Positions 1-10,447 of a stretch of 64,000 nucleotides of DNA are shown here, piece by piece. This stretch comes from Macrostomum hystrix (lineage: Eukaryota > Platyhelminthes > Macrostomidae): NCBI GenBank assembly GCA_950097015.1, contig CATNEN010000001.1:14439001-14503000 (forward strand), in the 5' to 3' direction. Each line of letters opens with the position of its first letter. The first letter of the stretch is position 1. The position numbers and the translations under genes were made by a program. A model generated the notes under the pieces. The model had not been told where the DNA came from, made no database searches, and saw only the letters and a program-made list of their open reading frames with translations.

Positions 1-753
1 TATTTAAAGAATTAATTATATTTTTAAGGCGTCCTCAACTCCGAGATTTGACATATTATTATATTATGATTTTCTCCGAATTTATTTTGATAATCGGAGC
101 CTCGTAGACAAGATGCTAGTGCACACCCAGAAGCACATAATTTTTGTGTATGTTTAGTCCCTGCATTCCAGAAATAAAATATATTTTTATCTATCGTACA
201 TATCTAGTTAGTTTTATGTTTTAAGAAGTCTATTGAAAGAAAGTAAATTAATTCTGAGTTTTAGACACAACGGAAAACTAAGAATTATAGCGAAGTCAAA
301 AAAATTCTACTCAATTTTTTCCATGTCTATTTGTTGAAAAAGAAACATTAAACTGCTCTTTCGCAGTTTCTGTTTAACATTTGATACTTTTTAAAACGCG
401 AAACCTTTGTGGATTGTGTAATATATAGTTTTATTAACTGACACTTAATTAGATTAAAAAGCGATGCACAAAAAATGCAAATGAAAATCTTTTCTTATGA
501 TAGTTTTCTTTTAAATATTATCATATAATTTTATTGCTTTGTTATTTAAGAGCATTTTGAAATACATATACTTCATTATATCTATCTGACGCTAGCTTGT
601 AAATATGTATTTATTGTTATGTAAACAATAGCTGTATCCAAATTGTTAGTGAACATTATATTTTTTGCATAAAAACTCAAAATAATTTCACAGATTTAAG
701 CAAATATTTATATTTTTCTACTGATAATAAATAAAAATGTTTCTTTTTTTCAG
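1..753. other. AT-rich upstream region, no gene seen
   Basis: The stretch is AT-rich with no long open frame and no recognisable repeat. It ends in a strong polypyrimidine tract and CAG at 751-753, a likely 3' splice site for the first visible exon of the PP2C-like gene. An upstream non-coding exon or a promoter may lie here, but I cannot point to one. Confidence 0.5.
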
Positions 754-852
754 ACAACTCTTTACAATTTTAAAATTAGGCCACCCATGTGAAGGTTTAA
801 GCAAGTTTTTGGCTATAGGACAATCTAAAAACGAAATAACTTGACTAATAAA
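754..852 (+). other. 5' UTR part of the first visible PP2C-like exon
   Basis: The sequence between the acceptor-like CAG at 751-753 and the ATG at 853 is AT-rich and non-coding. It holds an upstream ATG followed at once by TGA (787-792). The exon continues without a break into the coding frame and ends at a GTAAGT donor at 927. Whether the acceptor is joined in cis or by trans-splicing cannot be decided from the sequence. Confidence 0.5.
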
Positions 853-3800
853 ATGCACAACTGGCCGTTTTCAACTTCGACTAAGTCCGAGGATCAGTTT
901 GCTGATAATTACCCAGTCCAACTGTTGTAAGTGTTTAAAAAACTGTTTTGTTGTACATTTTAAGAAGTAAGTGTATTAATAACCTCCCTTATTTAACTTT
1001 TTTTTAAATAAAAAAACTCCTCAGCGTGAACTACCGCGGCCTGGAGCGCGCTTCAGAGACGATTTGGTTTGGCAGCTCGCCTGGCGACGTGCCCAACCTG
1101 CCACTGGACCGACTAGACACCCACATATTCGCTTCCTACACTGGACCTGACGACGGCCTAGTAACTGGCTGTGTCACGGGACCGGAGGCCGCGGTTGAAT
1201 TGCCAGCTAAGAAGACTGGATTCAATAGAGGTTAGACCCTAGATTGAATGGAGAATCGAAATGATTTCAATAGAAATTTCCAACCCAGCTATCTATTTCC
1301 TGAGGTCCCTGAGCTCGATTCCGTCGCGAGGCCACATTCATTTGGGGCGCAGCTGCGGAGAGAAGGCTTGGGGGCTTGTCGTGAAATTTACGCCCTTGAG
1401 GGCCAACCTCAAAGGAACAATGAAAGTGTACACCGTCTGACGATGAGAAAGTCAGGACAGATGTGCACACCTGTGTGATCGTGTGCCTGAGTACAGTATC
1501 TGTGTGCGTGTGTGCTCAGGAGTCAGCGAAATGGGCAGAATTGCCTCCTCGCTGGCTGCGGGTCTAGTGTCACCAAATGAAATGATTCGCGATTGCCCGC
1601 AGCCCTCCTAAAACAATTATCAGCTTAAGCTAAAAATTATTTCGCAAATCTACGAGTCTAAAATATTTATCTTTGCTGATTGTAAATTCAAAACTATTTA
1701 ACAAAATGTCTCGCATGTAATTTTCGTGGATTTTTTCGATAGAATTTTCTTCTTGGAAATTATTGCGCTGATCGCGCTGAATTCCAAGATCAGTCAGAGT
1801 GAGCTAGTGAGGCTCTGTATACTGTCTGCTCACTTTTGAGTTCTATTTTTCTGCTTTCCTTCTCCTTTTCTCTCCTTATCCCCAAATGCCACCCAATATC
1901 CTCTCTGGCTTTAATTCTGTAATGTACACCGACTTGCATTTTTGTGGCTTAGTTTAGCTTAGAATAGTTTAGCACTGTGTCTTCCCCGGATCAAATCAAT
2001 TGATTAATCTGCCCAACCCTGCACTCTCCTATTCTCTCATTGCCCTATTCTTTGAGTAGATTATTTAGTTTATTTTATTGCACCGCATGTACTTATAACT
2101 GCATTTGGGAAGTTAATTTAATTGTAGTGAAGTCCACTCTAACAGTGTGTGAGACTACGTGGAACCACCCCATATTTGTATGGTACAGCGGACCTGCATA
2201 GGCTATGGAATAAGCGAGCATCCTCGAGACTATTCTATACGAGAATCGTTGATGTTTTCTGATTCTGGAAGTTGTTTCATCAGTTAGAACGGAAATAGTT
2301 AGCTAGTGTTCTGGATTTTCATGGCAATTGGTTGACTATTTTGGGAGATAAAGAAAAAAGTAAAAAGTGGATATTTGAAATCTTCCTTTGTGGTCTTCCT
2401 ACAGTAAACGGGTTTTGTTTTAACTACGAACAATGAAGGGCTTTTTGTTTGATTGGATATGATGTGTTTTGTTTGAATTGCTAGTAGATTTGATTTCATC
2501 AGACCACCCTAGTAGCAATGGGACTTTACTTAGCTTAAGATGGTGAAGGGAATGACTGGGAAGGATTCTGAATGATTATGCTGATTATGAAATTGCTTTT
2601 AGGATTACAATCCTTTTTGAATTGCTGCTTGCCTTTAGCAGTTAGGGAGATGGGAGGGAAGGTGGGAGGGAAGGAGATGGGAGGGAAGGAGATGGGAGTG
2701 AAGGAGATGGGAGGGAAGGAGATGGGAGTGAAGGAGATGGGAGGGAAGGAGATGGGAGTGAAGGAGATGGGAGGGAAGGAGATGGGAGTGAAGGAGATGG
2801 AAGGGAAGGAGATGGGAGGGAAGGAGATGGGAGTGAAGGAGATGGGAGGGAAGGAGATGGGAGGGAAGGAGATGGGAGTGAAGGAGATCGGAGGGAAGGA
2901 GATGGGAGTGAAGGAGATGGGAGGGCAGAAGGTGGGAGAGAAGGAGATGGGAGTGAAGGAGATGGGAGGGCCAAAGGTGGGAGAGAAGGAGATGGGAGGG
3001 AAGGAGATGGGAGTGAAGGAGATGGGAGGGAAGGAGATGGGAGTGAAGGAGATGGGAGGGAAGGAGATGGGAGTGAAGGAGATGGGAGGGCAGAAGGTGG
3101 GAGAGAAGGAGATGGGAGGGCAGAAGGTGGGAGTGAAGGAGATGGGAGGGCAGAAGGTGGGAGACGGATGTCACAGTTTAGGGCGGGTATTGGGCAGTCT
3201 TCTCCAATCCCCTGGCCCCTATAGCGCAGTTGCAAAGCTACAGAAAATGCGGCCTTGCCCGACAAAGGCGGCACGGGTGGGGCCGCACAGGCAAGATGAA
3301 ATAATTAGGCAATGGCTGGGCTATCATCCTCGCAGTGATTATAGGCTGCGGGCATTATTATTGAGAGCGAGAGGCGGCAGAGGGCATTCATTGCCCTAGA
3401 GTGTAGCTCTTAGCTGTAGGGCCGTGTTCTCAGGCCGAAAGGGAATTATGCACTCGCTTCCCTTCAGCATCTTTCCGGGAGAAGCGAAAAAGGAGAGAAA
3501 TAATATTCTTGAACAATTGCGCATGAGTTTGCATTACATTTTCTATCGCAGAAGCACAGAAACTATAGTCCTTTGTAATTCTCACAAAGCCATCCCCTGC
3601 CTACGCAGGGAATTTGCACTTTAGATCCCCGCTGAGCAGGAATGGCCGAGGCTCTGCAGAGACCCGTGCTCAAACCAGTCTCCTCTCCTCCAACTCGGGA
3701 ATGCTCGCTTCCGCTGAAAGGGCCCTCAGCTCCCGATTCGAACTAATAATGCAGCTGCAGGCCAGGCTTCAACTCTGCTGACTCATTTCCTTAGCGACCA

Positions 3801-6800
3801 CTTTTGTGCGGTCTTTAGTGCCAACGAATCTTGCCAGCTTTTCCTGTTCTTCTCTCACTTCCCACCCACCTTCCAGGCATTTCTTCCTCTCTGAACTGGA
3901 AAACTAAAAAATCACCCCGAGCCTAGTCCCAATCCATCAGTCTCTAAGACTCTTAACTCAAATTCTAATTCACTGAATTCCCACCTCCTTGCCTCCCATC
4001 TCCTTTACTCCCATCTCCTTCCCTCCCATCTCCTTCCCTCCCATCTCCTTCACTCCCATCTCCTTCCCTCCCATCTCCTTCCCTCCCATCTCCTTCACTC
4101 CCATCTCCTTCCCTCCCATCTCCTTCCCTCCCATCTCCTTCCCTCCCATCTCCTTCCCTCCCATCTCCTTCACTCCCATCTCCTTCACTCCCATCTCCTT
4201 CCTCCCATCTCCTTCCCTTCCATCTCCTTCACTCCCATCTCCTTCCCTCCCATCTCCTTCCCTCCCATCTCCTTCCCTCCCATCTCCTTCCCTCACATCT
4301 CCTTCCCTCCCATCTCCTTCCCTCCCATCTCCTTCCCTCCCATCTCCTTCCCTCCCATCTCCTTCACTCCCATCTCCTTTACTCCCATCTCCTTCACTCC
4401 CATCTCCTTCACTCCCATCTCCTTCACTCCCATCTCCTTCCCTCCCATCTCCTTCCCTCCCATCTCCTTCCCTCCCATCTCCTTCCCTCCCATCTCCTTC
4501 ACTCCCATCTCCTTTACTCCCATCTCCTTCACTCCCATCTCCTTCACTCCCATCTCCTTCACTCCCATCTCCTTCCCTCCCATCTCCTTCCCTCCCATCT
4601 CCTTCCCTCCCATCTCCTTCCCTCCCATCTCCTTCACTCCCATCTCCTTCCCTCCCATCTCCTTCCCTCCCATCTCCTTCCCTCCCATCTCCTTCCCTCC
4701 CATCTCCTTCCCTCCCATCTCCTTCACTCCCATCTCCTTCCCTCCCATCTCCTTCCCTCCCATCTCCTTCACTCCCATCTCCTTCCCTCCCATCTCCTTC
4801 ATTCCCATCTCCTTCCCTCCCATCTCCTTCCCTCCCATCTCCTTCACTCCCATCTCCTTCACTCCCATCTCCTTTCCTCCCATCTCCTTCCCTCCCATCT
4901 CCTTCCCTCCCATCTCCTTCCCTCCCATCTCCTTCCCTCCCATCTCCTTTCCCTCTTATCCCCTCCGATTAGTCAGGCTTCCCCAATCCCCATACCGTCT
5001 TTGCCAGCAAGGTCTTCTCGCTAAATCTAAGCTTTGCGAAGATCAGTTTTCTTTGACTCAGCAAACATTGAGCAGCAGTTCTCCGCCAAGGTGTTCTCAA
5101 ATTGCACCAGCAGCCTCCAGAATTGTCTTTTGATCATCGCTTAGCCAGCAAAAACGTGTGTTTCTCATGTAAATTTGCCGAATATTTTAATCCTCAAGCA
5201 TCTGTAGCTCTACTGACTCTGCTTTATAGATTCTTCAAGCAATTTTTTTTCGGCTTCACATCTTTCTTACCCGTTTTCTTCCTCGCTTGCCGCTGTTGCT
5301 TTGACAAGATTTGATGAGATTGCATTTTATTCTGAGAGCATAGAACACGCTTCACCTATATTATCTTCTACTTTCGAGCTTTCCAATTACACTTCAACGT
5401 TTCTCATTGCGTGCCAACTGTCGCGTTTGAGAAATTCAATTTCAAATTTCTTCCCCACTTTAAATTTCCTGTGTGCGTGTCTGGCGATGCGTTTTTCAAT
5501 GCGTTGTTTTCAAACACTTGGCCACATTTGGAACTAAACAGTTTATTGCTGTGCTGTTGGCCTCTGATAAAACAATTGCGGATGGAGTTCAGTTGATAAG
5601 ACAGGTAGAGTTCAGTAGATAAGACAGGTAGATTTCAGTAGATAAGACAGGTAGAGTTCAGTAGATCAGACAGGTAGAGTTCAGTAGATAAGACAGGTAG
5701 AGTTCAGTAGATAAGACAGGTAGAGTTCAGTAGATAAGACAGGTAGAGTTCAGTAGGTAGGCAGGTAGGGTTCAGTAGATAAGGCAGGTAGAGCTCAGTA
5801 GATAAGACAGGTAGGGTTAATTACCTGTCGCCTCATATCGCAGAGTCGATCATGGCCCTGCTGGAGCGAGACAAGCCCCCAGGAGTTGCGGGGTGTGCTG
5901 ATTGGACGAAACACAATGCCAAAGCCTATGGCGCCTCAACCTCGCTCTACGACCAAAACCCGCTGACGAAACGCTTCACCGGAGATCCCATAGCCGACTC
6001 GTTTGCCGTTGTAGCTCGCCGCAACTCGGGTCTCCTCGCCTTGGCTGACGGAGTCAACTGGGGCGAGAAAAGCCGATTGGCTGCCAGGGCGGCTCTGCAC
6101 GGCGCGGTGCGACACGTCAATCGCTACCTAGCTCTGGGTGACGCCCTGCCCGATACTCGCAAAGCGATGGCTGTTCTGCTGGAGGCATTCGCTGCTGGTC
6201 ACGCCAACATCTTGCGGATAGGTCAGGAGTTGTGTCTAACATGTTTTGAATGTGTATAACATGTTCAGATTGTGTCTAACATGCTCAGTTGTGTCTAACA
6301 TGTTCAGATTGTGTCTAACATGCTCAGTTGTGTCTAACATGTTCAGATTGTGTCTAACATGTTTAGAATGTGTCTAACATGTTCAGTTGTGTCTAACATA
6401 TTCTGATTGTGTCTAACATGTTCAGATTGTGTCTAACATGTTCAGATTCTGTCTAACATGTTCGCGCACCTGCACCAAACCAGGTGGCGGCCTGACCACT
6501 CTGAGTCTCGCCCTCGCCCTGCCGCTCGCCGGTGCCGAACGCTCGCCCCAGTTTGCCGTTGTTTGCGTCAGCCTCGGCGACTCCCTCGTCTACCTGTGGT
6601 CCAAGACTCGCGGCCTGCGCGAGCTGACGGTCGGGTCACACGACCTCTGCAAGCCGCGCGACATGCGCGACGCTGGCGGAGCTCTGGGCCCGGTGCACGG
6701 TGGCAAGGAGCCCGAGCTGCACAACCTCACCTGCTCGCTGAGCATCTGCGATCCGGGCGACATTCTCTACCTGACTAGCGACGGCGTCTCCGACAACTTC

Positions 6801-7448
6801 GATCCGGTGGTGCAGCGGCTGGCGGTGCCATGGGACCCGGTGCTGCACTGCCAGGCCTCTGAGAGAGAGCCGCAGGAGCGACCTGCGATGAGACCTTCAG
6901 AGCGGCACCAGTACGGCCTGAAGCTCATGGAGCGAGTTCTGCTCGAACACGAGCTCGATTTGAACGCGGTGCCGAACGCTCGTCAGGTTTGCGACGCCCT
7001 GCTCGCCTCGGTGAGGGACACGACGCAGCCGCGGCGCAACCTGATGGAAGATCCGACCCGGCGAGTGCGGGACGCAGGCCGGCGGGCCAGCCTGGCGGAG
7101 AGGCTGGCGACCCTGCCGGGCAAGCTGGATCACGCCAGCGTGGTCGCCTACGAAGTTGGCGTCTATCGTGGCGACGAGAACGAGCTGTACGAAGAGACGG
7201 CCGCGCTGCGACCGGCCCTGCGTCGAGAGTCCGCCAGAGCTCGGGCCAGCGACCTAGACTCCGGCTGCGCGTCGGATCCCGACTGCTGGGCCGTTGGCTC
7301 CGCAGCTCCGGGCACGTCGGCGGCTGCCGACGGAGGTCCGCGTTCTGCCAGTCATTCGTCGGAGCGCCGGTGCAGCTGCTCCTACGCACCCGACTCACTG
7401 TCAGACATTGAATACGCCGACACAGACTCTGACTGTGTGATGGAGTGA
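853..7448 (+). CDS. PP2C-like domain protein (CG9801-like)
   Basis: Exons 853-926, 1025-1230, 5844-6221 and 6484-7448 join in phase (2, 1, 1) to give a 540-residue protein. The middle carries a PP2C-type fold signature: [14 protein letters not shown] near residue 162, [11 protein letters not shown] near 250, [10 protein letters not shown] near 319 and [11 protein letters not shown] near 435. The three acidic positions that normally bind metal in PPM phosphatases appear kept (D162, D319, D435), although the usual DN of the last motif is DH. This pattern matches the insect CG9801-like PP2C-like proteins from memory; phosphatase activity is inferred, not shown. The C-terminal tail is acidic and Ser/Asp-rich. 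Introns are 98, 4613 and 262 bp; the last two are filled mostly by minisatellites and one SINE. Start chosen as the first ATG in frame with the downstream exons. Polyadenylation signals follow at 7693 and 7875. Confidence 0.85.
1300..1613 (+). mobile_element. SINE family 1 copy (tRNA-derived), degraded head
   Basis: This copy lies in the second intron of the PP2C-like gene. It keeps the B-box-like GAGCTCGATTCC at about 1313-1324, the body words CATTCATTTGGGGCGCAGC and GCTTGGGGGCTTGTCGTG, and the tail GGGTCTAGTGTCACCAAATG followed by CCCGCAGCCCTCCT. The A-box end is too decayed to place. The same element recurs at 8378, 9624, 15590, 16470, 20031, 35633, 40816 and 50487. Confidence 0.8.
2318..2440 (+). 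repeat. Unclassified interspersed repeat, copy A
   Basis: TTTTCATGGCAATTGGTTGA, an A-rich run, then ATTTGAAAT and GGTCTTCCTA recur in similar order at 14575-14690, and partly at 8560-8680. No terminal repeats or coding capacity are visible. Copies are diverged, so the family is old or poorly delimited. Confidence 0.4.
2641..3167 (+). repeat. Purine-only minisatellite, 15/30 bp unit
   Basis: About 35 copies of GGAGATGGGAGGGAA or GGAGATGGGAGTGAA occur in the second intron of the PP2C-like gene, with GGGCAGAAGGTGGGAGAGAA variants towards the right end. The + strand is almost pure purine. It is the reverse complement of the array at 3984-4956. The long open frames across it in several phases come from the repeat and are not genes. 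Confidence 0.95.
3168..3983. other. Non-repetitive intron sequence
   Basis: This 0.8 kb separates two complementary arrays within the second intron of the PP2C-like gene. Short open frames exist but none has a recognisable domain or splice-supported boundaries. It would form the loop if the flanking arrays paired in the RNA. Confidence 0.5.
3984..4956 (+). repeat. Pyrimidine-rich minisatellite, 15 bp unit, complement of 2641-3167
   Basis: About 65 copies of CCCATCTCCTTCCCT, with CACTCCC, TTACTCCC and rare point variants, make up this array. The unit is the reverse complement of the array at 2641-3167, so the two form a very large imperfect inverted repeat inside one intron. Confidence 0.95.
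4957..5582. other. Non-repetitive intron sequence
   Basis: Low-complexity T-rich intron sequence. Open frames of 60-80 codons are present but overlap each other and show no domain, so I call no gene. Confidence 0.5.
5583..5815 (+). repeat. Minisatellite, 23 bp unit
   Basis: About ten copies built on GTTCAGTAGATAAGACAGGT lie just before the acceptor of the third PP2C-like exon (AG at 5842-5843). Each unit has ACAG|GTAGA, an exon-intron-like word in gene-sense orientation. Confidence 0.9.
6231..6462 (+). repeat. Minisatellite, 18-20 bp unit with TGTCTAAC core
   Basis: About a dozen copies of TGTGTCTAACATGTTCAGAT fill most of the 262 bp third intron of the PP2C-like gene, starting about 10 bp after the donor at 6222. 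The core TGTCTAACA is shared with arrays at 19527 and 44330. Confidence 0.9.
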
Positions 7449-7692
7449 ATTCGGCCCGAAAAAAATCGGATTTGAGACTGCAGCATCCTCGTGTTCTGTA
7501 GCTACTTTTAAAGAAAATGTTTCTTAAACATTCGCAATTTTCTCAGCATCCTACTAGCGCCATCGTTTCTCAGTAGTGCAGTAAGTGCGCGTGTGCTATT
7601 TTTTGTGCTATTTTTTTCTTCTGTAGACGCTTGTTCAATTGTCGCTATTTTTTGTCTAGGCTTATTTCTGACAGCTTTTTATAGATTTTTGA

Positions 7693-7698
7693 AATAAA
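7693..7698 (+). terminator. Polyadenylation signal AATAAA (PP2C-like gene)
   Basis: AATAAA lies 245 bp after the stop codon; a second AATAAA is at 7875-7880. Either could end the transcript. Confidence 0.5.
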
Positions 7699-8377
7699 AA
7701 AACTGGCTAGTAATTGTTCAACGTTGTCCGCTTCTTGGTGCTGATTGTCAACTTGTCATTGGCATGACCGCTTGTATGAGCCTCTCGTATCTAAGAGCTT
7801 CACCAAGCTACACGCAGAGACGAAAACAGTTCACACTATAAATATAGTATTTATTTTAAGATTTTGGCTTTGTAAATAAAAATTTTTGCTTTTTATGTAC
7901 TTTTTGTGTCCCTTCTGAGCATTGCGGTGTACTGACACCATATTGTTCTAAAAATTGTGTTTAAAATTGCTGTTCTCTCACGGTATTGTCTAGTCCATCA
8001 TCAGTTTTTTTGTGATCGAGAATCACACATTTCTAAATTTACATTCATTCTTTTTTACCTTGTAGCTGCTGGCTTTTATGCTGTGTAATCAGAACACTGA
8101 TATTATGGATTTGTCTGATGTAACCTTTTTCAGTTGATTGTGTCCTCATTTTAAAGAATCTTAAAGCCTTGTTTTTTGTTAAGTACGCCCGTACTCAAAG
8201 AATTTAGTGGTTTAAATACAAACTTTGCCACAAAAATGGTTTGTTTACTTCTGAAGAAATTCTTGTCGTGAAGAAAAACAAAAATTCACCGATATTTTTT
8301 GTTGCTTTTATTTCGTTGCTTTCAAACTTGACCGCCTCGCGCCTCGCTTTCCGGAAATTCTATTATAGGTACTTTTA
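7699..8377. other. Intergenic, no gene seen
   Basis: AT-rich, T-run-rich sequence after the PP2C-like gene. It holds the second AATAAA (7875-7880) and no supported open frame. Confidence 0.5.
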
Positions 8378-8547
8378 GGAGACTTCGAGAGTGGCGGAGC
8401 GGACGTCCCTGAGCTCGAATCCGCGGCGAAGCCACATTTATTCCACAATGTCCGCGGCTAGGGCCCCTTAAGGGTGTACACTTGCCTGACAATGAGAAAT
8501 GCAGGGCAGATGTATGCACCCTGTGTGAGTAGGGGCTCGGGATTCAG
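8378..8547 (+). mobile_element. SINE family 1 copy, truncated tail
   Basis: The A-box-like GAGTGGCGGAGCGG at about 8390 and B-box-like GAGCTCGAATCCGCGG at about 8411 are followed by a shortened body (GGGTGTACACTTGCCTGACA) and loss of the usual tail. Interspersed repeat A sequence follows at about 8560-8680. Confidence 0.75.
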
Positions 8548-8749
8548 CAGAACGGGTATGAAATGGCGAAAAAGAAACCATCTTCCGTGATGGTAAAAAA
8601 ATAAAAAAAAAGTTGTGATTTGAAATGCCCCTATAGTCTTCCTATTGCTTGTTGTTAAAGCGAGAACTTTCAACAACACTGTGTGCTGTCTTGATATTAT
8701 TGCAGTGTCAGAAGGCGCGCCTCGAGACGCCACGTCGGCTAATATGTTG

Positions 8750-8797
8750 ATTAGACAGCCGTTGTGGTCGCTGGCGACCCATTCGTCCAGTTCCCGC
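8750..8797 (+). pseudogene. Fragment similar to GPCR exon 1
   Basis: ACAGCCGTTG.GGTCGCTGGC followed by GACCC.TTCG at 8756-8794 matches 10493-10532 in the first coding exon of the GPCR with about 4 mismatches in 39 bases. Flanking bases match loosely. The fragment has no reading frame of its own, so it looks like a small duplicated piece of the exon 1.7 kb downstream. Confidence 0.4.
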
Positions 8798-9397
8798 GTG
8801 TCCCGCGTCAACTAGACGCTCCAGGGTCTCTGTCAGCGTCCAGCGTCTGGAGCACCTCGGAGATCCGCGGACTGCAGTAGAGCACTCACGAAATTTCATA
8901 AGCCCAAACAATTTCGACTAAGCTTATTGTTGTCTAATTTGTTATTTGATTTCTGACCTTTAAGTTGTCAGCTAACGATGTCGACGTTAAGTCGAGACAA
9001 CTTTCCATGAAAAAAATAGGATAACTCAAAGTGACAGACTCGCTCCTGTTATAACTAATGTGACGTGGAGACTGTTATTCATCCTATTGTTCTATCGTGG
9101 ACTATTTTTGAGTTGTTGTTGCCTCGGCCAGGACTGCAGAGTAATTCTACATGTAGGATGTTTTCTTTCCAAGCTCTCAGGTGCTTGGCTGAGCTGTTTA
9201 CACAGCTTATCCCCCAGCACTCACTTTCATTTGAGCCCTCTCCGTCAACACGCCCTGTCTGTACGTCAACAGAATGGTTCCGGAACATTCATTAGCCGTT
9301 TTAGAGACTGCGGGATGGAAGGAAAAAAGTTCATGAAAAAGCAACTGGAGGCAATGCGACAAGCAGCGTTGACGTTGCTTGACAAGAATATCTCTTC
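8798..9397. other. Intergenic, no gene seen
   Basis: Mixed-composition sequence. A hydrophobic open frame from 9060 ends inside a SINE at 9410 and shows no domain, so I do not call it. Confidence 0.4.
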
Positions 9398-9530
9398 CAC
9401 GGGGTTCTAGCCTTGTGTTTAGAGCGTCGGACTCAGGACTTGAAGGTCGTGGGTTCGATTTCCGACAATTGCTGCGGCTGTGCTGTCGGCTCCACATCTG
9501 GCTCATTGGGGCCGGTGTAGTCAATTAATT
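9398..9530 (+). mobile_element. SINE family 2 copy (tRNA-derived)
   Basis: The tRNA-like head TAGCCTTGTGTTTAGAGCGT with the B box GGGTTCGATTTCC at about 9450 is followed by the body words GCTGCGGCTGTGCTG and CCACATCTGGCTCATTGGGG. The head resembles a different tRNA from that of SINE family 1. Confidence 0.65.
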
Positions 9531-9623
9531 TTTATTACCATAAATCTGCACTGAATATCGGCTCATAATTCTAACTACGAGCTCGTAAGTAACGATAAAA
9601 CTGATAATAGAAATAATAATTGC

Positions 9624-9918
9624 AGGAGAGCTGCGGGCAATGGCACATCATTTGGTGACACAAGACCCACAGCCAGCGTAGAGGCAATTCTGCCCATTTC
9701 GCTGACTCCTGAGCACACGCACACAGGTGTGTACATCTGGCCTGACTTTCTCATCGTCAGGCAGTGTACACTCTCATACCTGAGAAGCCATCACTGTGCC
9801 TTGGAGGTTGGCTTAAATTACACGAATGAATGTGAATGTGGCCTCGCCGCGGAGTCGGGCTAGTGGACTTTGGTGCGAGAGGCAAACGGGTTAGACCACT
9901 CTGCCACTCACCCCCCCC
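9624..9918 (-). mobile_element. SINE family 1 copy, near full length
   Basis: Reading the minus strand from 9918, the copy starts with GGGTGAGTGGCAGAGTGG (A-box consensus TGGCAGAGTGG) and has the CTCTCGCACCAAAG anticodon-arm region. It continues into the body and ends in the common tail (GCAGCTCTCC on minus). A small insertion sits near 9777-9795 relative to other copies. Confidence 0.85.
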
Positions 9919-10447
9919 CGATAATAATGATAATAGTATGGACGATCAGTTTGTCAGTTCTTCTTTTTATCAAATTCATGGCTAATACAATTGTAGGCCA
10001 CTCGATAATGTCGCTTAAATTGATCAACAACCGCCTTCACCTTAGACCAGCTGAAATCTTTTTAGACTCGAGAAGTTGAGGATTGATCCGCAGATCTCGA
10101 TCTGCGAGAGGCCTCTTGGCTATCGGCGCGATGAAGCCTACTGATTGGCCAACCAATGACTGCCAAGGAAATAGGGCGATGAAGGAGGCCCGTGAATTTT
10201 GAGACTGGGATGCCGACTGAGCACATTGGGGAACGAGGAGAAAAAAGAGGAAATGAAAGAAAGCTCACGACACGACGTCTCAGAGGCCGAGATCAAGAGA
10301 CGGACCTCATCAGCGGACTAGAGCAGGCGGAAGATAATTCAGTAGACCAAAGAAGCCGACACCGACTTTGGAATCGGATTCTCAGAGTTCAGAGAGAGAG
10401 AGAAGAAATTTCGCATTCTCCCTATTGAGTCGACTCAAACCGAAAGC
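9919..10447. other. GPCR upstream region or 5' UTR
   Basis: This region holds a palindrome-like CAGATCTCGATCTGCGAGAG near 10091 and an AG-rich tract near 10390. An open frame at 10192-10428 ends in a stop before the GPCR ATG and shows no domain. No clear TATA box is visible. Confidence 0.4.

Noticed and set aside
2572-4972. Lys/Glu/Met/Gly-rich and Pro/Ser-rich frames of up to 327 codons
   Set aside because: Repeat translations of the two 15 bp arrays in a PP2C-like intron.
6925-7398. Arg/Pro-rich minus-strand frame of 157 codons
   Set aside because: Shadow of PP2C-like exon 4, no domain.
9060-9410. Hydrophobic frame of 116 codons
   Set aside because: It ends inside a SINE head, overlaps other frames on both strands and has no domain.
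9840-9918. tRNA gene
   Set aside because: A and B boxes are present but the acceptor stem and T arm do not fold, and the sequence continues into the SINE body. The same applies to the other SINE heads.
10192-10428. Charged frame of 78 codons upstream of the GPCR
   Set aside because: It stops before the GPCR ATG with no splice site to join it; more likely 5' UTR.
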